The position numbers and the translations under genes are program-made. A DNA stretch of 49,801 bases from a bacterium (GTDB taxonomy: Bacteria > Eremiobacterota > Eremiobacteria > Baltobacterales > Baltobacteraceae), in assembly GCA_021784715.1 (NCBI GenBank), contig JAJYHP010000091.1, forward strand, positions 1 through 49,801. The letters are read 5' to 3'. The notes beneath the pieces were generated by a model, which ran no database searches, was not told where the DNA came from, and saw only the letters and a program-made list of their open reading frames with translations. Below are positions 36,013 to 44,618 of the stretch, piece by piece (positions within the stretch are counted from its first letter, which is position 1; each line of letters starts with the position of its first letter).

Positions 36013-36740
36013 CGCCCCGAACCTAGACGTATCGCAAGATAGGCCGGCAAGCCGGCAGCCCGAATCTTCGCCTGCGTCTTTCCGATATCGTATTCAAAAC
36101 GGACCCACTCCACTTCTTTGCGAACGTCGTCGTAGATGGCAATCGATCCCTCGGGGTTGAGGTCGCGTGGTTGCCCGACGCTTCCAACGTCGACGATATA
36201 TCTATTGCCCGCGGCGATATCGAGCCGATGCGTGCCGCCGTGCTGCACGTGCACGTGCCCGTAGGCACCTTCGGCGTCGAAGGTCCAGAGTTCGGGGATA
36301 TGCGTGTGCCCGATGAAAACGATCGGTGCATCGGTAGCGGCGAACGCCGTTGCCGCCTCGCGCACGTCGAGAATGTATTCGAAGTAATCGACCGGCGCGC
36401 CGTGTACGAACAGCATCTCCGGGAGCCGCAATTCGTACGCGAGCGTATCGATCCACGCGAGATGCTCCGGATCGAGCACCTCGCGCGTCCACGCAACCGC
36501 CGCTCGAGCCGCGTCATTGAAGCGCTCGACGCCGAAACCGTTGAGCACGGCGAGATCGTGATTGCCCAGAACGACGTATTGCGAACGCTCGCGCACGCGG
36601 GCGATGCATTCGTTGGGATTCGGTCCGTATCCGATTATGTCGCCGAGACAGACGACGGTGTCTTCGGGTGCGATATAGGCGAGCGCCGCATCGAGCGCTT
36701 CGATATTCGAATGGATATCGGAGATGAAGGCGTATCTCAC
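36009..36740 (-). CDS. Calcineurin-like metallophosphoesterase (YfcE/MJ0936-like)
   Basis: 243 residues. Metal-binding motifs in order: SDIHSNIEALDAAL, GDIIGYGPNPNEC, LGNHDLAVL, VHGAP and FIGHTHIPELWTF. This is a complete set for a di-metal phosphoesterase. The GDIVGYGP..N pattern is that of small phosphodiesterases; the substrate is unknown. GTG 36740 overlaps the hisC-like stop (GTGA). Confidence 0.9.
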   Translation of the reverse strand: MRYAFISDIHSNIEALDAALAYIAPEDTVVCLGDIIGYGPNPNECIARVRERSQYVVLGNHDLAVLNGFGVERFNDAARAAVAWTREVLDPEHLAWIDTLAYELRLPEMLFVHGAPVDYFEYILDVREAATAFAATDAPIVFIGHTHIPELWTFDAEGAYGHVHVQHGGTHRLDIAAGNRYIVDVGSVGQPRDLNPEGSIAIYDDVRKEVEWVRFEYDIGKTQAKIRAAGLPAYLAIRLGSGR

Positions 36741-37834
36741 GCCGTCACCCGCGCACGGATCGCCCGCAGTTCGCTCGCAAAACGTTCGCGATCGCTTTCA
36801 GTGCCGACGGTAACGCGCACGCATCGATCGAGCGGTGCGACGCCGGGCTTACGCGCCCAGACCCCGCGCTGCAAAAGCGTTTCCATCATTTCGTCGGCGC
36901 GCTCGCGCGACGAACAATCGAAGCAGACGAAGTTCGTCGTTGAATCGAGCGTCGTCAAGCCCACCGCCGCGCCGAGCGCGGCGTACTCGGCACGTCCGCG
37001 AGCCGTGCGTTCGAGAACGTCGCGCGCGAAGGCCGTGTCGCTCAATGCCGCAAGCGCGCCGATCTGCGCGTTTCGATTGACACCGTACTGCAAGCGCACT
37101 TTGAGCATCGGTGCAAGGAGGGCTTGCGGCGCAACGCCGTAGCCGATTCGTGCCCCGGCGAGGCCGTAAAGTTTCGAGAAGGTGCGCGCGCGAATGATAC
37201 CGGGCCGGGGACGCGGCTCGGGGAGCGCCCGCGCATCGGCGAACTCGGCATACGCTTCATCGAGCAGCAGCAGCGTGCGCGCCGGTAACGCCGAACGAAG
37301 GCGCGCGATCGCATCGGCGTCGGCGAACGAACCGCTGGGGTTGTCGGGGTTGGCGAGATAGCAGATCGCAGCATTGCATCGCTGCGCTGTGGCGGCCACG
37401 GCATCGAGATCGATGCAGCCGTCCTCGCGATAGGCGACGCTCTCGATGCGCCCGCCGTATCCGATCGCGTGATAAGCGAAGGTGGGGTAGGTCCCCGCCG
37501 TGGCGACCACGCTCTCGCCGACGGCGAGGAAGCAGCGCACTACCAGGCCGAGCAGTTCGTCGATGCCGCTCGTAACGAGGATCTCGTCGCGATTGCTATT
37601 CCAGCGCGCGGCGATTGCGCCGCGCAGTTCGTAGGAATCGGGGTCGCCGTACCACGACAAGCGCGGCAATTCGGCGGTCATTGCCGCAATCGCCTGGGGC
37701 GATGGGCCGAAGGCGCTCTCGTTTGCACCGAGCCGCAGCATCGTTTTCAGCCCACGTTCGCGCATGATGCGCTCGGGGCCGACAAACGGCTCTCCCGCAG
37801 GAATCGCGTCGATCGTTGAATTCGGCCGAATCAC
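36737..37834 (-). CDS. hisC: Histidinol-phosphate aminotransferase-like PLP enzyme
   Basis: 365 residues, fold-type I class II aminotransferase. Seen: LGANESAFGPSPQAIAAM (N-terminal substrate loop), VTSGIDELLGLVVRCFL, CYLANPDNPSGSFADADAI, LLLDEAYAEFADA, and the PLP lysine in RARTFSKLYGLAGARIGYGV. HisC is the best match, but it is isolated from other his genes, so another amino-acid or phenylalanine-like substrate is possible. GTG 37834 overlaps the moeA stop. Confidence 0.85.
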   Translation of the reverse strand: MIRPNSTIDAIPAGEPFVGPERIMRERGLKTMLRLGANESAFGPSPQAIAAMTAELPRLSWYGDPDSYELRGAIAARWNSNRDEILVTSGIDELLGLVVRCFLAVGESVVATAGTYPTFAYHAIGYGGRIESVAYREDGCIDLDAVAATAQRCNAAICYLANPDNPSGSFADADAIARLRSALPARTLLLLDEAYAEFADARALPEPRPRPGIIRARTFSKLYGLAGARIGYGVAPQALLAPMLKVRLQYGVNRNAQIGALAALSDTAFARDVLERTARGRAEYAALGAAVGLTTLDSTTNFVCFDCSSRERADEMMETLLQRGVWARKPGVAPLDRCVRVTVGTESDRERFASELRAIRARVTA

Positions 37835-39075
37835 GCGGTGGGGGGTCCTCCATGAGCGTAGCGATAGATATCGACCCGCTCCCCAACCGCGAGCGTTTCG
37901 ATCTCTTCACCGAGGGCGAGATAGCCGTCGGAACGTGCGGCAAGGCTCGTCATCGATGAACGTAGGGCGAGAGGTTGTGCCACAAGGCCGTCGGGCCCTT
38001 GCTCCACCGCGACCGGAAGGTACCAAGTCCACCCCGGACGCTTGCGCACCGGGGCACCCAGACGCGCGGAGAAGAGTGCCCCCCGTGGCCGCGCGCCGCA
38101 GAGCCGCGCCAAAATCGGGCCGCCGATCGCATCGAGAATCAGGAGCGAGGAGCTCGGGTTTCCCGGTAGGCCGAGGATCGGGACCGCTCCGACCGCCCCG
38201 AGCAGCGTCGGTTTCCCGGGCTTCACCTTGAGCCCGTGGACGATCGCACCGGGGGAGCCGAGCGCCGCCACAGCGACCGGCGTCTCGTCGCGCTCCCCAA
38301 CCGAAGAGCCTCCGCTCAGAACGACGGCATCGTAGCAAGCGACCGCATCCTTCAGCGCGGCGAGCAGTTCGCCGGGGGCATCGCCGATGCTGGGGAGATG
38401 GAGCGCTTCTGCACCCATCGCCCGCAGGGCGCCGGCGATCGCGTAGCGATTCGAATCGCGAACCTGCCACGCTTCGGGGCGTGCGTCGACCGCTACGAGC
38501 TCGTCGCCACTGGAGAGCACGGCGACGCGAGGGCGGCGGAAGACTTCGACGCGAGCGAAGCCGAGGGTGGCGAGCAACGAAAGCTCCGGCGCGCCGATGC
38601 GCCGACCGACACCGAGCAGATGCTCGCCGGCGCGAAGATCGCTTCCGGCCGGCGTTACCGCATCGCCCGGCTGCAGCGCCTCGCAGAGAAGCTCGTCGCC
38701 CTCCACGCGGGCCGCCTCGATCGGCAGCACGGCATCGCAACCCGGGGGCAGCACGCCGCCGGTCGGGATCCGCACCGCTTCGCCGGGGCCGACGGGATCG
38801 GGGTAACGGCGCCCCATCGCCACCGCACCGACGACGTGCAGGCGACCGGGTGTGCCCGCCGCGGCGAGCGCGAACCCATCCATCGCCGATCGCGCGCTCG
38901 GCGGAAGCGCCGACTCGGCGCGCACCTCGACGGCGAGATAACGCCCGAGCGCCGCATCGAGCTCGACGCTCTCACGCCCCGGCGGCGGCAACGATGCGCG
39001 CTGAAAAAAAATATCCAGCGCGCGCCCCGGCGCGAGGAGTCGTGATTCATCGAAGCCAACCGCGCGGAGTTCCAT
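37831..39075 (-). CDS. moeA: Molybdopterin molybdenumtransferase
   Basis: 414 residues. MoeA inserts molybdate into adenylylated molybdopterin, completing the cofactor. Motifs: RSAMDGFALAAAG, GEAVRIPTGGVLPPGCDAVLPIE, PRVAVLSSGDELV, RDSNRYAIAGALRAMGA, VVLSGGSSVGERDET and PVLGLPGNPSS-like ILGLPGNPSSSLLILD, then a C-terminal domain. ATG 39075 is the only plausible start. Its ATG overlaps the ATG of the divergent serS by 2 nt (CATG), so its promoter must lie within serS. It heads the 12-gene cluster down to 26.9 kb. Confidence 0.94.
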   Translation of the reverse strand: MELRAVGFDESRLLAPGRALDIFFQRASLPPPGRESVELDAALGRYLAVEVRAESALPPSARSAMDGFALAAAGTPGRLHVVGAVAMGRRYPDPVGPGEAVRIPTGGVLPPGCDAVLPIEAARVEGDELLCEALQPGDAVTPAGSDLRAGEHLLGVGRRIGAPELSLLATLGFARVEVFRRPRVAVLSSGDELVAVDARPEAWQVRDSNRYAIAGALRAMGAEALHLPSIGDAPGELLAALKDAVACYDAVVLSGGSSVGERDETPVAVAALGSPGAIVHGLKVKPGKPTLLGAVGAVPILGLPGNPSSSLLILDAIGGPILARLCGARPRGALFSARLGAPVRKRPGWTWYLPVAVEQGPDGLVAQPLALRSSMTSLAARSDGYLALGEEIETLAVGERVDIYRYAHGGPPTA

Positions 39076-40366
39076 GCTCGATATTGCTCTCTGTCGTCGC
39101 GACCCCGATCGCATCCGTCGTTCCGCAATCCGGCGCGGTAGCGATCCGTCGTTCGTCGATGAGATTCTGCGTCTCGACGAGCGGTACCGCCTCGCCCTCA
39201 CCGATCTCGAAACAAAAAAAGCGGAGAAGAATCGGCTCAGCGCCGAGATCGCAAAGGCGAGCGACCGAGCGGCAGCGGCCGCGAAGCTACGCCCGCAGAT
39301 CGCCGCACTCGACGGCGAGATCTCCGCACTCGACGAGGCGGCGAAATCGCTCGCCCCGGATGCACCGGAATCGCCGTTGCGCGAGCTCCTCGTGCAGTCG
39401 CCGAATATCGTCGACGACAGCACCCCCGACGGAGCCGACGCCGCAAGCAACGTGACGATCCGCAGTTGGGGTACGCCGCGCGAGTTTGCGTTCGCGCCGA
39501 AACCGCACTGGGAGATCGGCGAACGGCTCGGCATCCTCGATTTCGAACGCGCTGCGAAAATCTCGGGGAGCCGTTTTGCGGTACTCCGGGGGCTCGGCGC
39601 GCGACTCTCGCGCGCGATCGCACAGTTCTTTCTCGATCGCGCCGCCGAGCGCGGGTATGTGGAGATCGCACCACCCTATCTCGTCACGCAACAGACGATG
39701 TGGCGAACGGGGCAACTCACGAAATTCTCCGATGCGATGTTTGCCGATCTCGAGGCCGGCCTCTATCTCATCCCAACCGCCGAAGTTCCGCTGACGGCGC
39801 TGCACGGCGACGAAATTTTCGACGGGGGCGCGCTGCCGATTCGCTATGCGGCATATTCGCCGTGTTTCCGCAAAGAGGCGGGAGCCGCAGGCAAAGATAC
39901 CCGAGGCTTGATTCGGCAACATCAATTCGAGAAAGTCGAACTCGTACGGATCGAGCGACCCGAAGACTCGTTTGCGGCGCTCGAGACCCTAACCGCCGAT
40001 GCCGCGGCCTTGCTCGAGGAGCTCGGGCTTCCCTACCGCGTGCTTGCACTCTGCGCGGGCGATCTCGGTTTCAACGCCGCAAAAACCTACGATCTTGAAG
40101 TCTGGCTTCCCAGCAGCAATGAATATCGCGAGATCAGTTCTTGTTCGAACTGCACCGATTTTCAAGCACGGCGTTCGCAGATGCGTTTCCGCCGCGATGC
40201 AAAAGCGAAACCCGAATTGGTGCATACGCTCAACGGCTCCGGGTTGGCAGTCGGTCGCACGTTGCTCGCGGTGCTCGAAAACTACCAACAGGCCGACGGC
40301 AGCGTCGTCGTTCCCGAAGTTCTACGCCGATACGTCGGCGCCGATCGCATCGAGCGCCCCGAATAA
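39074..40366 (+). CDS. serS: Seryl-tRNA synthetase
   Basis: 430 residues, standard length. N-terminal coiled-coil arm (about 1-110; MLDIALCRRDPDRIRRSAIR, L-D-E-R-Y-R-L-A-L-T-D-L-E-T-K-K). Class II catalytic core with motif 2 region SPCFRKEAGAAGKDTRGLIR then QHQFEKVEL, and motif 3 NGSGLAVGRTLLAVLENYQ. C-S-N-C-T-D-F-Q-A-R-R is typical of bacterial SerRS. The ATG at 39074 gives the family's canonical M-L-D start. It overlaps the moeA start codon on the other strand. tRNA-Ser(UGA) is in the window at 47.3 kb. Confidence 0.97.
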   Translation: MLDIALCRRDPDRIRRSAIRRGSDPSFVDEILRLDERYRLALTDLETKKAEKNRLSAEIAKASDRAAAAAKLRPQIAALDGEISALDEAAKSLAPDAPESPLRELLVQSPNIVDDSTPDGADAASNVTIRSWGTPREFAFAPKPHWEIGERLGILDFERAAKISGSRFAVLRGLGARLSRAIAQFFLDRAAERGYVEIAPPYLVTQQTMWRTGQLTKFSDAMFADLEAGLYLIPTAEVPLTALHGDEIFDGGALPIRYAAYSPCFRKEAGAAGKDTRGLIRQHQFEKVELVRIERPEDSFAALETLTADAAALLEELGLPYRVLALCAGDLGFNAAKTYDLEVWLPSSNEYREISSCSNCTDFQARRSQMRFRRDAKAKPELVHTLNGSGLAVGRTLLAVLENYQQADGSVVVPEVLRRYVGADRIERPE

Positions 40367-40389
40367 CCTCCTCGCGCCCGCGATGAGCC

Positions 40390-40731
40390 TCAGCGTTTTT
40401 CCAACTCGTCGGCGAGCCGTTCGACGTACGGCGAACGCGTGCGCGGGGCGCCCCCAAGCGGACGGACGCTCTCGATCGTAATGCCGGTACGATCGTCGCC
40501 GATCGCTTCAAAACGAACGAGGATGCGTTCGCCGCCGATGAGCCCGATCGAGCCTTCCAAGGCATCGTCGTCGTCGCGCGTTATCGTCGCGCCCAAAACA
40601 TCGTTCATCGCACGTCGCGCTCGCTCGCGATGAACCGTCGTCGCGCCCGCGCATTCGAAACGGCGATACGGGCGCAGCCGAGCATCGCGCAACGGCGCAT
40701 CGAGGCCGAGCCAACGCAGCAGAAAACTCAT
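40390..40731 (-). CDS. Hypothetical protein
   Basis: 113 residues, no recognised domain. It starts with a short amphipathic/hydrophobic piece MSFLLRWLGLDAPLRDARLR. Then come H-R-E-R-A-R-R-A-M-N-D-V-L-G and a run of strands: EGSIGLIGGERILVRFEAIG, TGITIESVRPLGG. It ends with a helix YVERLADELEKR. Cytoplasmic, mixed alpha/beta. The start is coupled to the DUF4010 gene by ATGA. It is convergent with serS. Function unknown. Confidence 0.6.
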   Translation of the reverse strand: MSFLLRWLGLDAPLRDARLRPYRRFECAGATTVHRERARRAMNDVLGATITRDDDDALEGSIGLIGGERILVRFEAIGDDRTGITIESVRPLGGAPRTRSPYVERLADELEKR

Positions 40732-42026
40732 CGCACGACCGCGAGCGCGATGATAACGCCCGCGCCGGCGAGCACCAACAACGTCACCGCCGAAAGCCAG
40801 CTCGCGCGTTGCCGCGAAAAGGCATAGGCGTAGACGGCTTTCAAAACATTATTTGACGAGGCGGCGATGAGGATCGCCGCGACGGCCGGAGCGAGCGCGA
40901 TCGCCGCCGCATGATGCTGTGCGATGCTCAGCACGAACGGGTCGATGTCGGTAACCCCGACGACCGCCGCAAGGGTGAAGAGCCCCGCCTGCCCTGCCGC
41001 ACCCTGCACCCAGATCGTCAGCAAGGAGATTGCGACGAAGAGCGCGGCAAAGACGAGTGCGGTTGAAAGTTGTAACGGATTACCGGGATAGGTCGCCGGC
41101 TTCCGGATCTTCTTGCCTTTGACTCCGTCACCGTAGCGAACGATCGCCGCGGCGAGAATTCCACCGCCAAGCGCGAGTGCGACGAACGACGGAGCGAGCC
41201 GTTCGGCGAGCGGAATATTAAAAATCGCGACAACCACAATGATGCGGAGATACATGATCGCACTTGCCGCCACGATACCCCCCGAGAGATCGGCGGTAAA
41301 TCCCGTCTCGGCTGCGGTGCGGGCGAGCGCGACCGTCGCGGCCGTCGAAGAATACATTCCGCCGAGCAACGCCGGGACGAGCGTTCCTTCTTTGATGGTG
41401 ACGTAGCGCTGCACGAGATAGCTTGCGTACGAGAGCGCCGAGACCGCAACGACCGCAAGCCAGATGTTGAAGGGTAAAATTCCGGTGCCGGGGATCGCCG
41501 GAAGGCCGTGCAACAACGGCAGCACGACGCCGGAGAGCACGAGAAATTTTGCCGCCGTGACCATCTCGGTGTGCCCGAATTTGCTTGCAAGTTCGCGCAG
41601 CGTCGTCCGCGCGGAGAGCAGCAGCGCGGCGACGACGACCACCGCGATCGGCAACCACGGCGGCAGCGCAAAGGCCGCCGGCCCGAGCACGTACGCCAGC
41701 ACTGCGGCGGCCGAAGTTACGTAGAGCCCGTCGGTAGCACGGCTCGTCTCGACCGTCCGCAGCGCTTCGCGGATCGAAGCAGCGGTCCAGAGGCCGACGA
41801 TCAGCAACCCGGCGAGCGCCGCGGTGAGATGTTGCGGATCGAGCAGATAGAGCAACGCGCCTGCGAGCGCGAGCAACGGGTAGGTGCGAATACCTCCCGG
41901 ACGTTGCGGTATCGAATCGCCGTAGAACTCTTCGTACGCGAGCCCAAAAAAGAGCGAGAGCCCGAGCGCCAGGCCCAGGTGTAACGCCAGCCAGCCGTCG
42001 GGGAAGGGCGTCAACGAAACGGGCAT
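40728..42026 (-). CDS. MgtC/SapB-type membrane protein with DUF4010
   Basis: 432 residues, about 12 hydrophobic segments. The first 140 residues resemble an MgtC domain (HLGLALGLSLFFGLAYEEFY, GGIRTYPLLALAGALLYLLD). The rest matches the DUF4010 pattern (PFNIWLAVVAVSALSYASYL, KEGTLVPALLGGMYSSTAAT, VVGVTDIDPFVLSIAQHHA). Function is unknown; MgtC relatives affect magnesium homeostasis and membrane energetics. The frame extends to 42134, but ATG 42026 gives the membrane start. The short gene after it is overlapped by 4 nt. Confidence 0.8.
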   Translation of the reverse strand: MPVSLTPFPDGWLALHLGLALGLSLFFGLAYEEFYGDSIPQRPGGIRTYPLLALAGALLYLLDPQHLTAALAGLLIVGLWTAASIREALRTVETSRATDGLYVTSAAAVLAYVLGPAAFALPPWLPIAVVVVAALLLSARTTLRELASKFGHTEMVTAAKFLVLSGVVLPLLHGLPAIPGTGILPFNIWLAVVAVSALSYASYLVQRYVTIKEGTLVPALLGGMYSSTAATVALARTAAETGFTADLSGGIVAASAIMYLRIIVVVAIFNIPLAERLAPSFVALALGGGILAAAIVRYGDGVKGKKIRKPATYPGNPLQLSTALVFAALFVAISLLTIWVQGAAGQAGLFTLAAVVGVTDIDPFVLSIAQHHAAAIALAPAVAAILIAASSNNVLKAVYAYAFSRQRASWLSAVTLLVLAGAGVIIALAVVR

Positions 42027-42062
42027 GCCGCAGATGTGCGCTCCCGCGCCTTCCGCACCCTC

Positions 42063-42245
42063 TTGTTTTTTCGCAACAAACCTGGTAAGGTTGCCGCCAT
42101 GTTCGCACCGGCGTATCTTATCGGCAGCTATCAATACCGTTCCGCTTCGGAATCGGTCGAGCCGCCTATACCCGTCGAACCTTAAAAAAAACCGCAGACG
42201 AGTACAGCCGCCTCACCGACCTACCGGTGAGGCGGCTTTCTTTTA
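42063..42245 (+). promoter_or_regulatory. Putative leader with hairpin, antiterminator option and intrinsic terminator before the CADD-like gene
   Basis: A weak promoter candidate, TTGTTT (42063-42068), 17-nt spacer and TGG-TAAGGT (42086-42091), would start near 42098. Then comes a hairpin ACCG-TTCCG-CTT-CGGAA-T-CGGT (42136-42157), then GCCGCCT (42161-42167), then the terminator (42207-42244). GCCGCCT can pair with AGGCGGC (42230-42236), the terminator's 3' arm, so an alternative fold could prevent termination. No TPP, cobalamin or other known riboswitch core was recognised. It ends 28 nt before the ATG at 42274. Confidence 0.45.
42207..42244 (+). terminator. Strong rho-independent terminator upstream of the CADD-like gene
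   Basis: Perfect 12-bp stem GCCGCCTCACCG / CGGTGAGGCGGC (42207-42218 with 42225-42236), 6-nt loop ACCTAC, then TTTCTTTT on the plus strand. All genes before it (40390-42026) are on the minus strand. It therefore terminates either a small plus-strand RNA or the leader of the gene that starts 30 nt later. Confidence 0.85.
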
Positions 42246-42273
42246 TCACTCCGTCACCACGCACGAGGACACG

Positions 42274-43053
42274 ATGATGAGAACGCTCCCCCCGATCGAA
42301 TGCTTCCGAAACGAAGTCGAACGCAGCATCCACGGCCACGACATTTTACTCGAGAACCCCTATACGCAATGGTTTGCGCTCGGCGAGGCGACCGACGCGC
42401 AGTTGCGCGCATTTACCGTGCAGTTCTCGGTCTTCAGCCATCTCTTCGTCGAAGCGCAACTAAGAAAGTGCATCAACGCCCCCGATATCGGGGCCTATCG
42501 CTCGGGGAAGCAGATTTTGATGAACGAGCTGGGCGTCAGCTTCGGCCGCGACGGATCGGTCGACGGCGGAACCTTCCGCTTCCACGGCGCGCATTACGAG
42601 TGGCTCGTCGATTTCGCCGAACATCTCGGGCTGCAGTGGCACGAACTCGGGAAACGTCGATTGGGCACGCCGAGTACGTTGCGCTTCTGCGACGCACTCA
42701 CCGAATGGTACGGTTCGGAGGATATCTCGACGGCGCTGGGAGCCTCCTACGCCATCGAACACTGGGCGAACGCCGGGTTTTGGAAAGCGCTCATCGCCGG
42801 TCTGCGTAAGATTCGCGCCCAGCGTCGCCCCGATCTACCGCTGGGTTTCTGGACCTGGCACGACCAGCTCGAGGAGCTCCATGCTCAGCATACGGAGGAC
42901 GAACTCAGCGTCGCCTATTCGCGCAGCTGTTTCGTTCCCGAACGCTTCATCGCCGGCGGCCTGGCGATGCTCGACGCCGTCGCCGGCTTCTGGAACGGAC
43001 TGGCGATGCAGCGCCTCGAGGATGAGGGCGAGGGGCTTCGCTATGCGGTGTGA
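42274..43053 (+). CDS. Haem-oxygenase-fold di-metal oxidase, CADD/TenA-like (possible pABA synthase)
   Basis: 259 residues, ATG 42274 (or 42277) with GAGGA upstream. All-helical pattern of the TenA/PqqC/CADD group. Candidate metal ligands match CADD in type and spacing: E85 (MNELG), H107 (AHYEW), E162 (YAIEHW), then H196-x3-E200-x2-H203 (WHDQLEELH), where CADD has Asp for E200. Y30 (NPYTQW) occupies the place of the tyrosine that CADD is reported to consume in making p-aminobenzoate, with K171 near the expected lysine. The window has folB, folK, folP and folC, so a pABA supply role is attractive but inferred. Alternatives: iron-containing redox enzyme of unknown function. The upstream leader (terminator) implies regulation. 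Confidence 0.65.
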   Translation: MMRTLPPIECFRNEVERSIHGHDILLENPYTQWFALGEATDAQLRAFTVQFSVFSHLFVEAQLRKCINAPDIGAYRSGKQILMNELGVSFGRDGSVDGGTFRFHGAHYEWLVDFAEHLGLQWHELGKRRLGTPSTLRFCDALTEWYGSEDISTALGASYAIEHWANAGFWKALIAGLRKIRAQRRPDLPLGFWTWHDQLEELHAQHTEDELSVAYSRSCFVPERFIAGGLAMLDAVAGFWNGLAMQRLEDEGEGLRYAV

Positions 43054-43313
43054 CGCGATGCGATCGCGTTATCGCCGAAAATAACGACGAATCTTCGGCG
43101 GTACCGGGGAGATCGTGGCGACGTTTTTCAGCGCTCGCCACACCCTCTCCGGTGCGGCCGGCAGCCGATTCATGCGCTGCAAAGAGGATTCCGAAAAGAA
43201 AACCTTTCATCACACGCCCATGCTTTGCTTGCGCCGCTCGACTCTCCCGCCGACTCGCAGTCTCGGCGCCCACCTCTTCTTCTCGACCTATTCTCAAGCG
43301 TAAGGCAGAGTTC
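43054..43313. other. Gap between the CADD-like and cysteate-synthase-like genes
   Basis: 260 nt. The plus strand is open in the cysteate-synthase frame back to 43050, but the translation of this part has no family similarity. I see no terminator, tRNA or convincing promoter. Confidence 0.4.
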
Positions 43314-44564
43314 GTGACGGTGTCTGAGAGATCGCAGTATCGCTTGCTCTGCCCTACCTGCGGGCTTCAACTCATCGATGACGGGGTCGTGACGCATTGC
43401 TCCGGAGCGCATCGACTCAGCCTCCTTCGCACGGAGTATGCGGAACGCGCGTTTCGCATCGATTCGACGACGAAGGGTATGCTGCGGTATCGCGCATGGT
43501 TGCCGTTGCGCGAGGAGGTCGAGACGGATTTCGGCACCGTCATTCTCCGCAGTGCCGCGCTCAACGCCTATTTAGCGACGCCGAATCTCTACCTCGCGGT
43601 CAACGGCTTCTGGCCCGAACGTGGCGCGCAGCTGCCGAGCGGTACCTTTAAGGATATCGAAGCGATCGCCATCCTCGGACGCTTCCCGCGCGACGGGCGC
43701 ACGCTCGTCGCCGCCTCGGCAGGAAACACGGCCGTTGCGTTGGCGAGCGCGGCGAGCATCTACGGAGTGCCGACGCTGATCGTCGTCCCCGAATCTGCGT
43801 TGCCGCGCATCGCTTTTGCTCGCGCGCCGGCGGAGAACGTCCGCTTTCTCGTGGTCACCGGCGACGCTATTTACGACGACGCCATTATCGCCGCACGAGA
43901 AATCGGAACGCGCGACGGAAACGTTTTCGAGGGGGGAGCGCGCAACGTCGCACGACGCGACGGCATCGGCACGACGATGGCAACGTTCATGGAGAGTACG
44001 GGAACGCTGCCGGAGTACTTCGTTCAAGCGGTCGGTAGCGGAAGCGGCGCGATTGCGGCTCACGAAATCGCGCGCCGCGCCATAGCATCGGGCGCCTTCG
44101 GGACGCACTTCCCGCACCTCGTTCTGGTGCAGAACGCTCCCTTCGCACCGATCTTCCACGCGTGGGCTGCAGGAAGCGACTCCGTCGAGGCCGCGCACCG
44201 CCCCGATTCGGCGTATCGTGCGGGAGCGGAGATCTCGGCAGCGGTTCTCGGCTCGCTCGCGCCGCCGTACGAACCCGAGGGCGGCTTACTCGACGCACTC
44301 ACGGAGAGCGACGGCGATGTGACCGCCGTCGACAACACCGCTGCGCGCGCCGCGGCAGCACTCTTCGAAGAGCTCGAGGGGGTCGACCTCGATCCGGCGG
44401 CCGCAGTCGCACTCGCCGGCTTGATCGAACGCCTCGAGAACGGTGCGATCCCGCGCGATGCGAGTATCGCACTCCATATCACCGGCGTGGGGCGTCGCCG
44501 ACTCGCACCGGATCGCCGCATTCTGCCGAATGTCGCAGCGCGCATCGATGCGAGACGCCCCTGA
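43314..44564 (+). CDS. Cysteate-synthase/threonine-synthase-like PLP enzyme
   Basis: 416 residues from GTG 43314, which has AAGG 8 nt upstream. Early segment YRLLCPTCGLQL then HRLSLLRTEY and MLRYRAWLPLR is the layout of archaeal cysteate synthase and threonine synthases: a zinc-finger-like N-terminus, L-R-T-E-Y and R-Y..WLP. The PLP lysine is in PSGTFKDIEAIAILGR. ASAGNTAVALASAASIYGVP is the PLP phosphate/substrate loop. VQAVGSGSGAIAAHEIARR is the glycine-rich phosphate cup. Cysteate synthase makes L-cysteate from phosphoserine and sulfite, for coenzyme M in methanogens. Whether this bacterial enzyme uses sulfite is unknown; threonine synthase is the main alternative. Confidence 0.65.
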   Translation: MTVSERSQYRLLCPTCGLQLIDDGVVTHCSGAHRLSLLRTEYAERAFRIDSTTKGMLRYRAWLPLREEVETDFGTVILRSAALNAYLATPNLYLAVNGFWPERGAQLPSGTFKDIEAIAILGRFPRDGRTLVAASAGNTAVALASAASIYGVPTLIVVPESALPRIAFARAPAENVRFLVVTGDAIYDDAIIAAREIGTRDGNVFEGGARNVARRDGIGTTMATFMESTGTLPEYFVQAVGSGSGAIAAHEIARRAIASGAFGTHFPHLVLVQNAPFAPIFHAWAAGSDSVEAAHRPDSAYRAGAEISAAVLGSLAPPYEPEGGLLDALTESDGDVTAVDNTAARAAAALFEELEGVDLDPAAAVALAGLIERLENGAIPRDASIALHITGVGRRRLAPDRRILPNVAARIDARRP

Positions 44565-44618
44565 AACGAAGCTCCGTGCAGGCCCCGGCCATCGTACCTG
44601 GGAACGGGGAGCGATTCC

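Noticed and set aside
42092..42245. TPP riboswitch before a TenA-like gene.
   Set aside because: CUGAGA and ACCUGA...GGGU-type elements are absent; only the terminator is clear.
42947..43297. Minus-strand small protein opposite the CADD-like gene's end (a short M-K-G-F-L-F-G-I-L-F start).
   Set aside because: Most of the frame is antisense to a clear gene, and no RBS precedes it.
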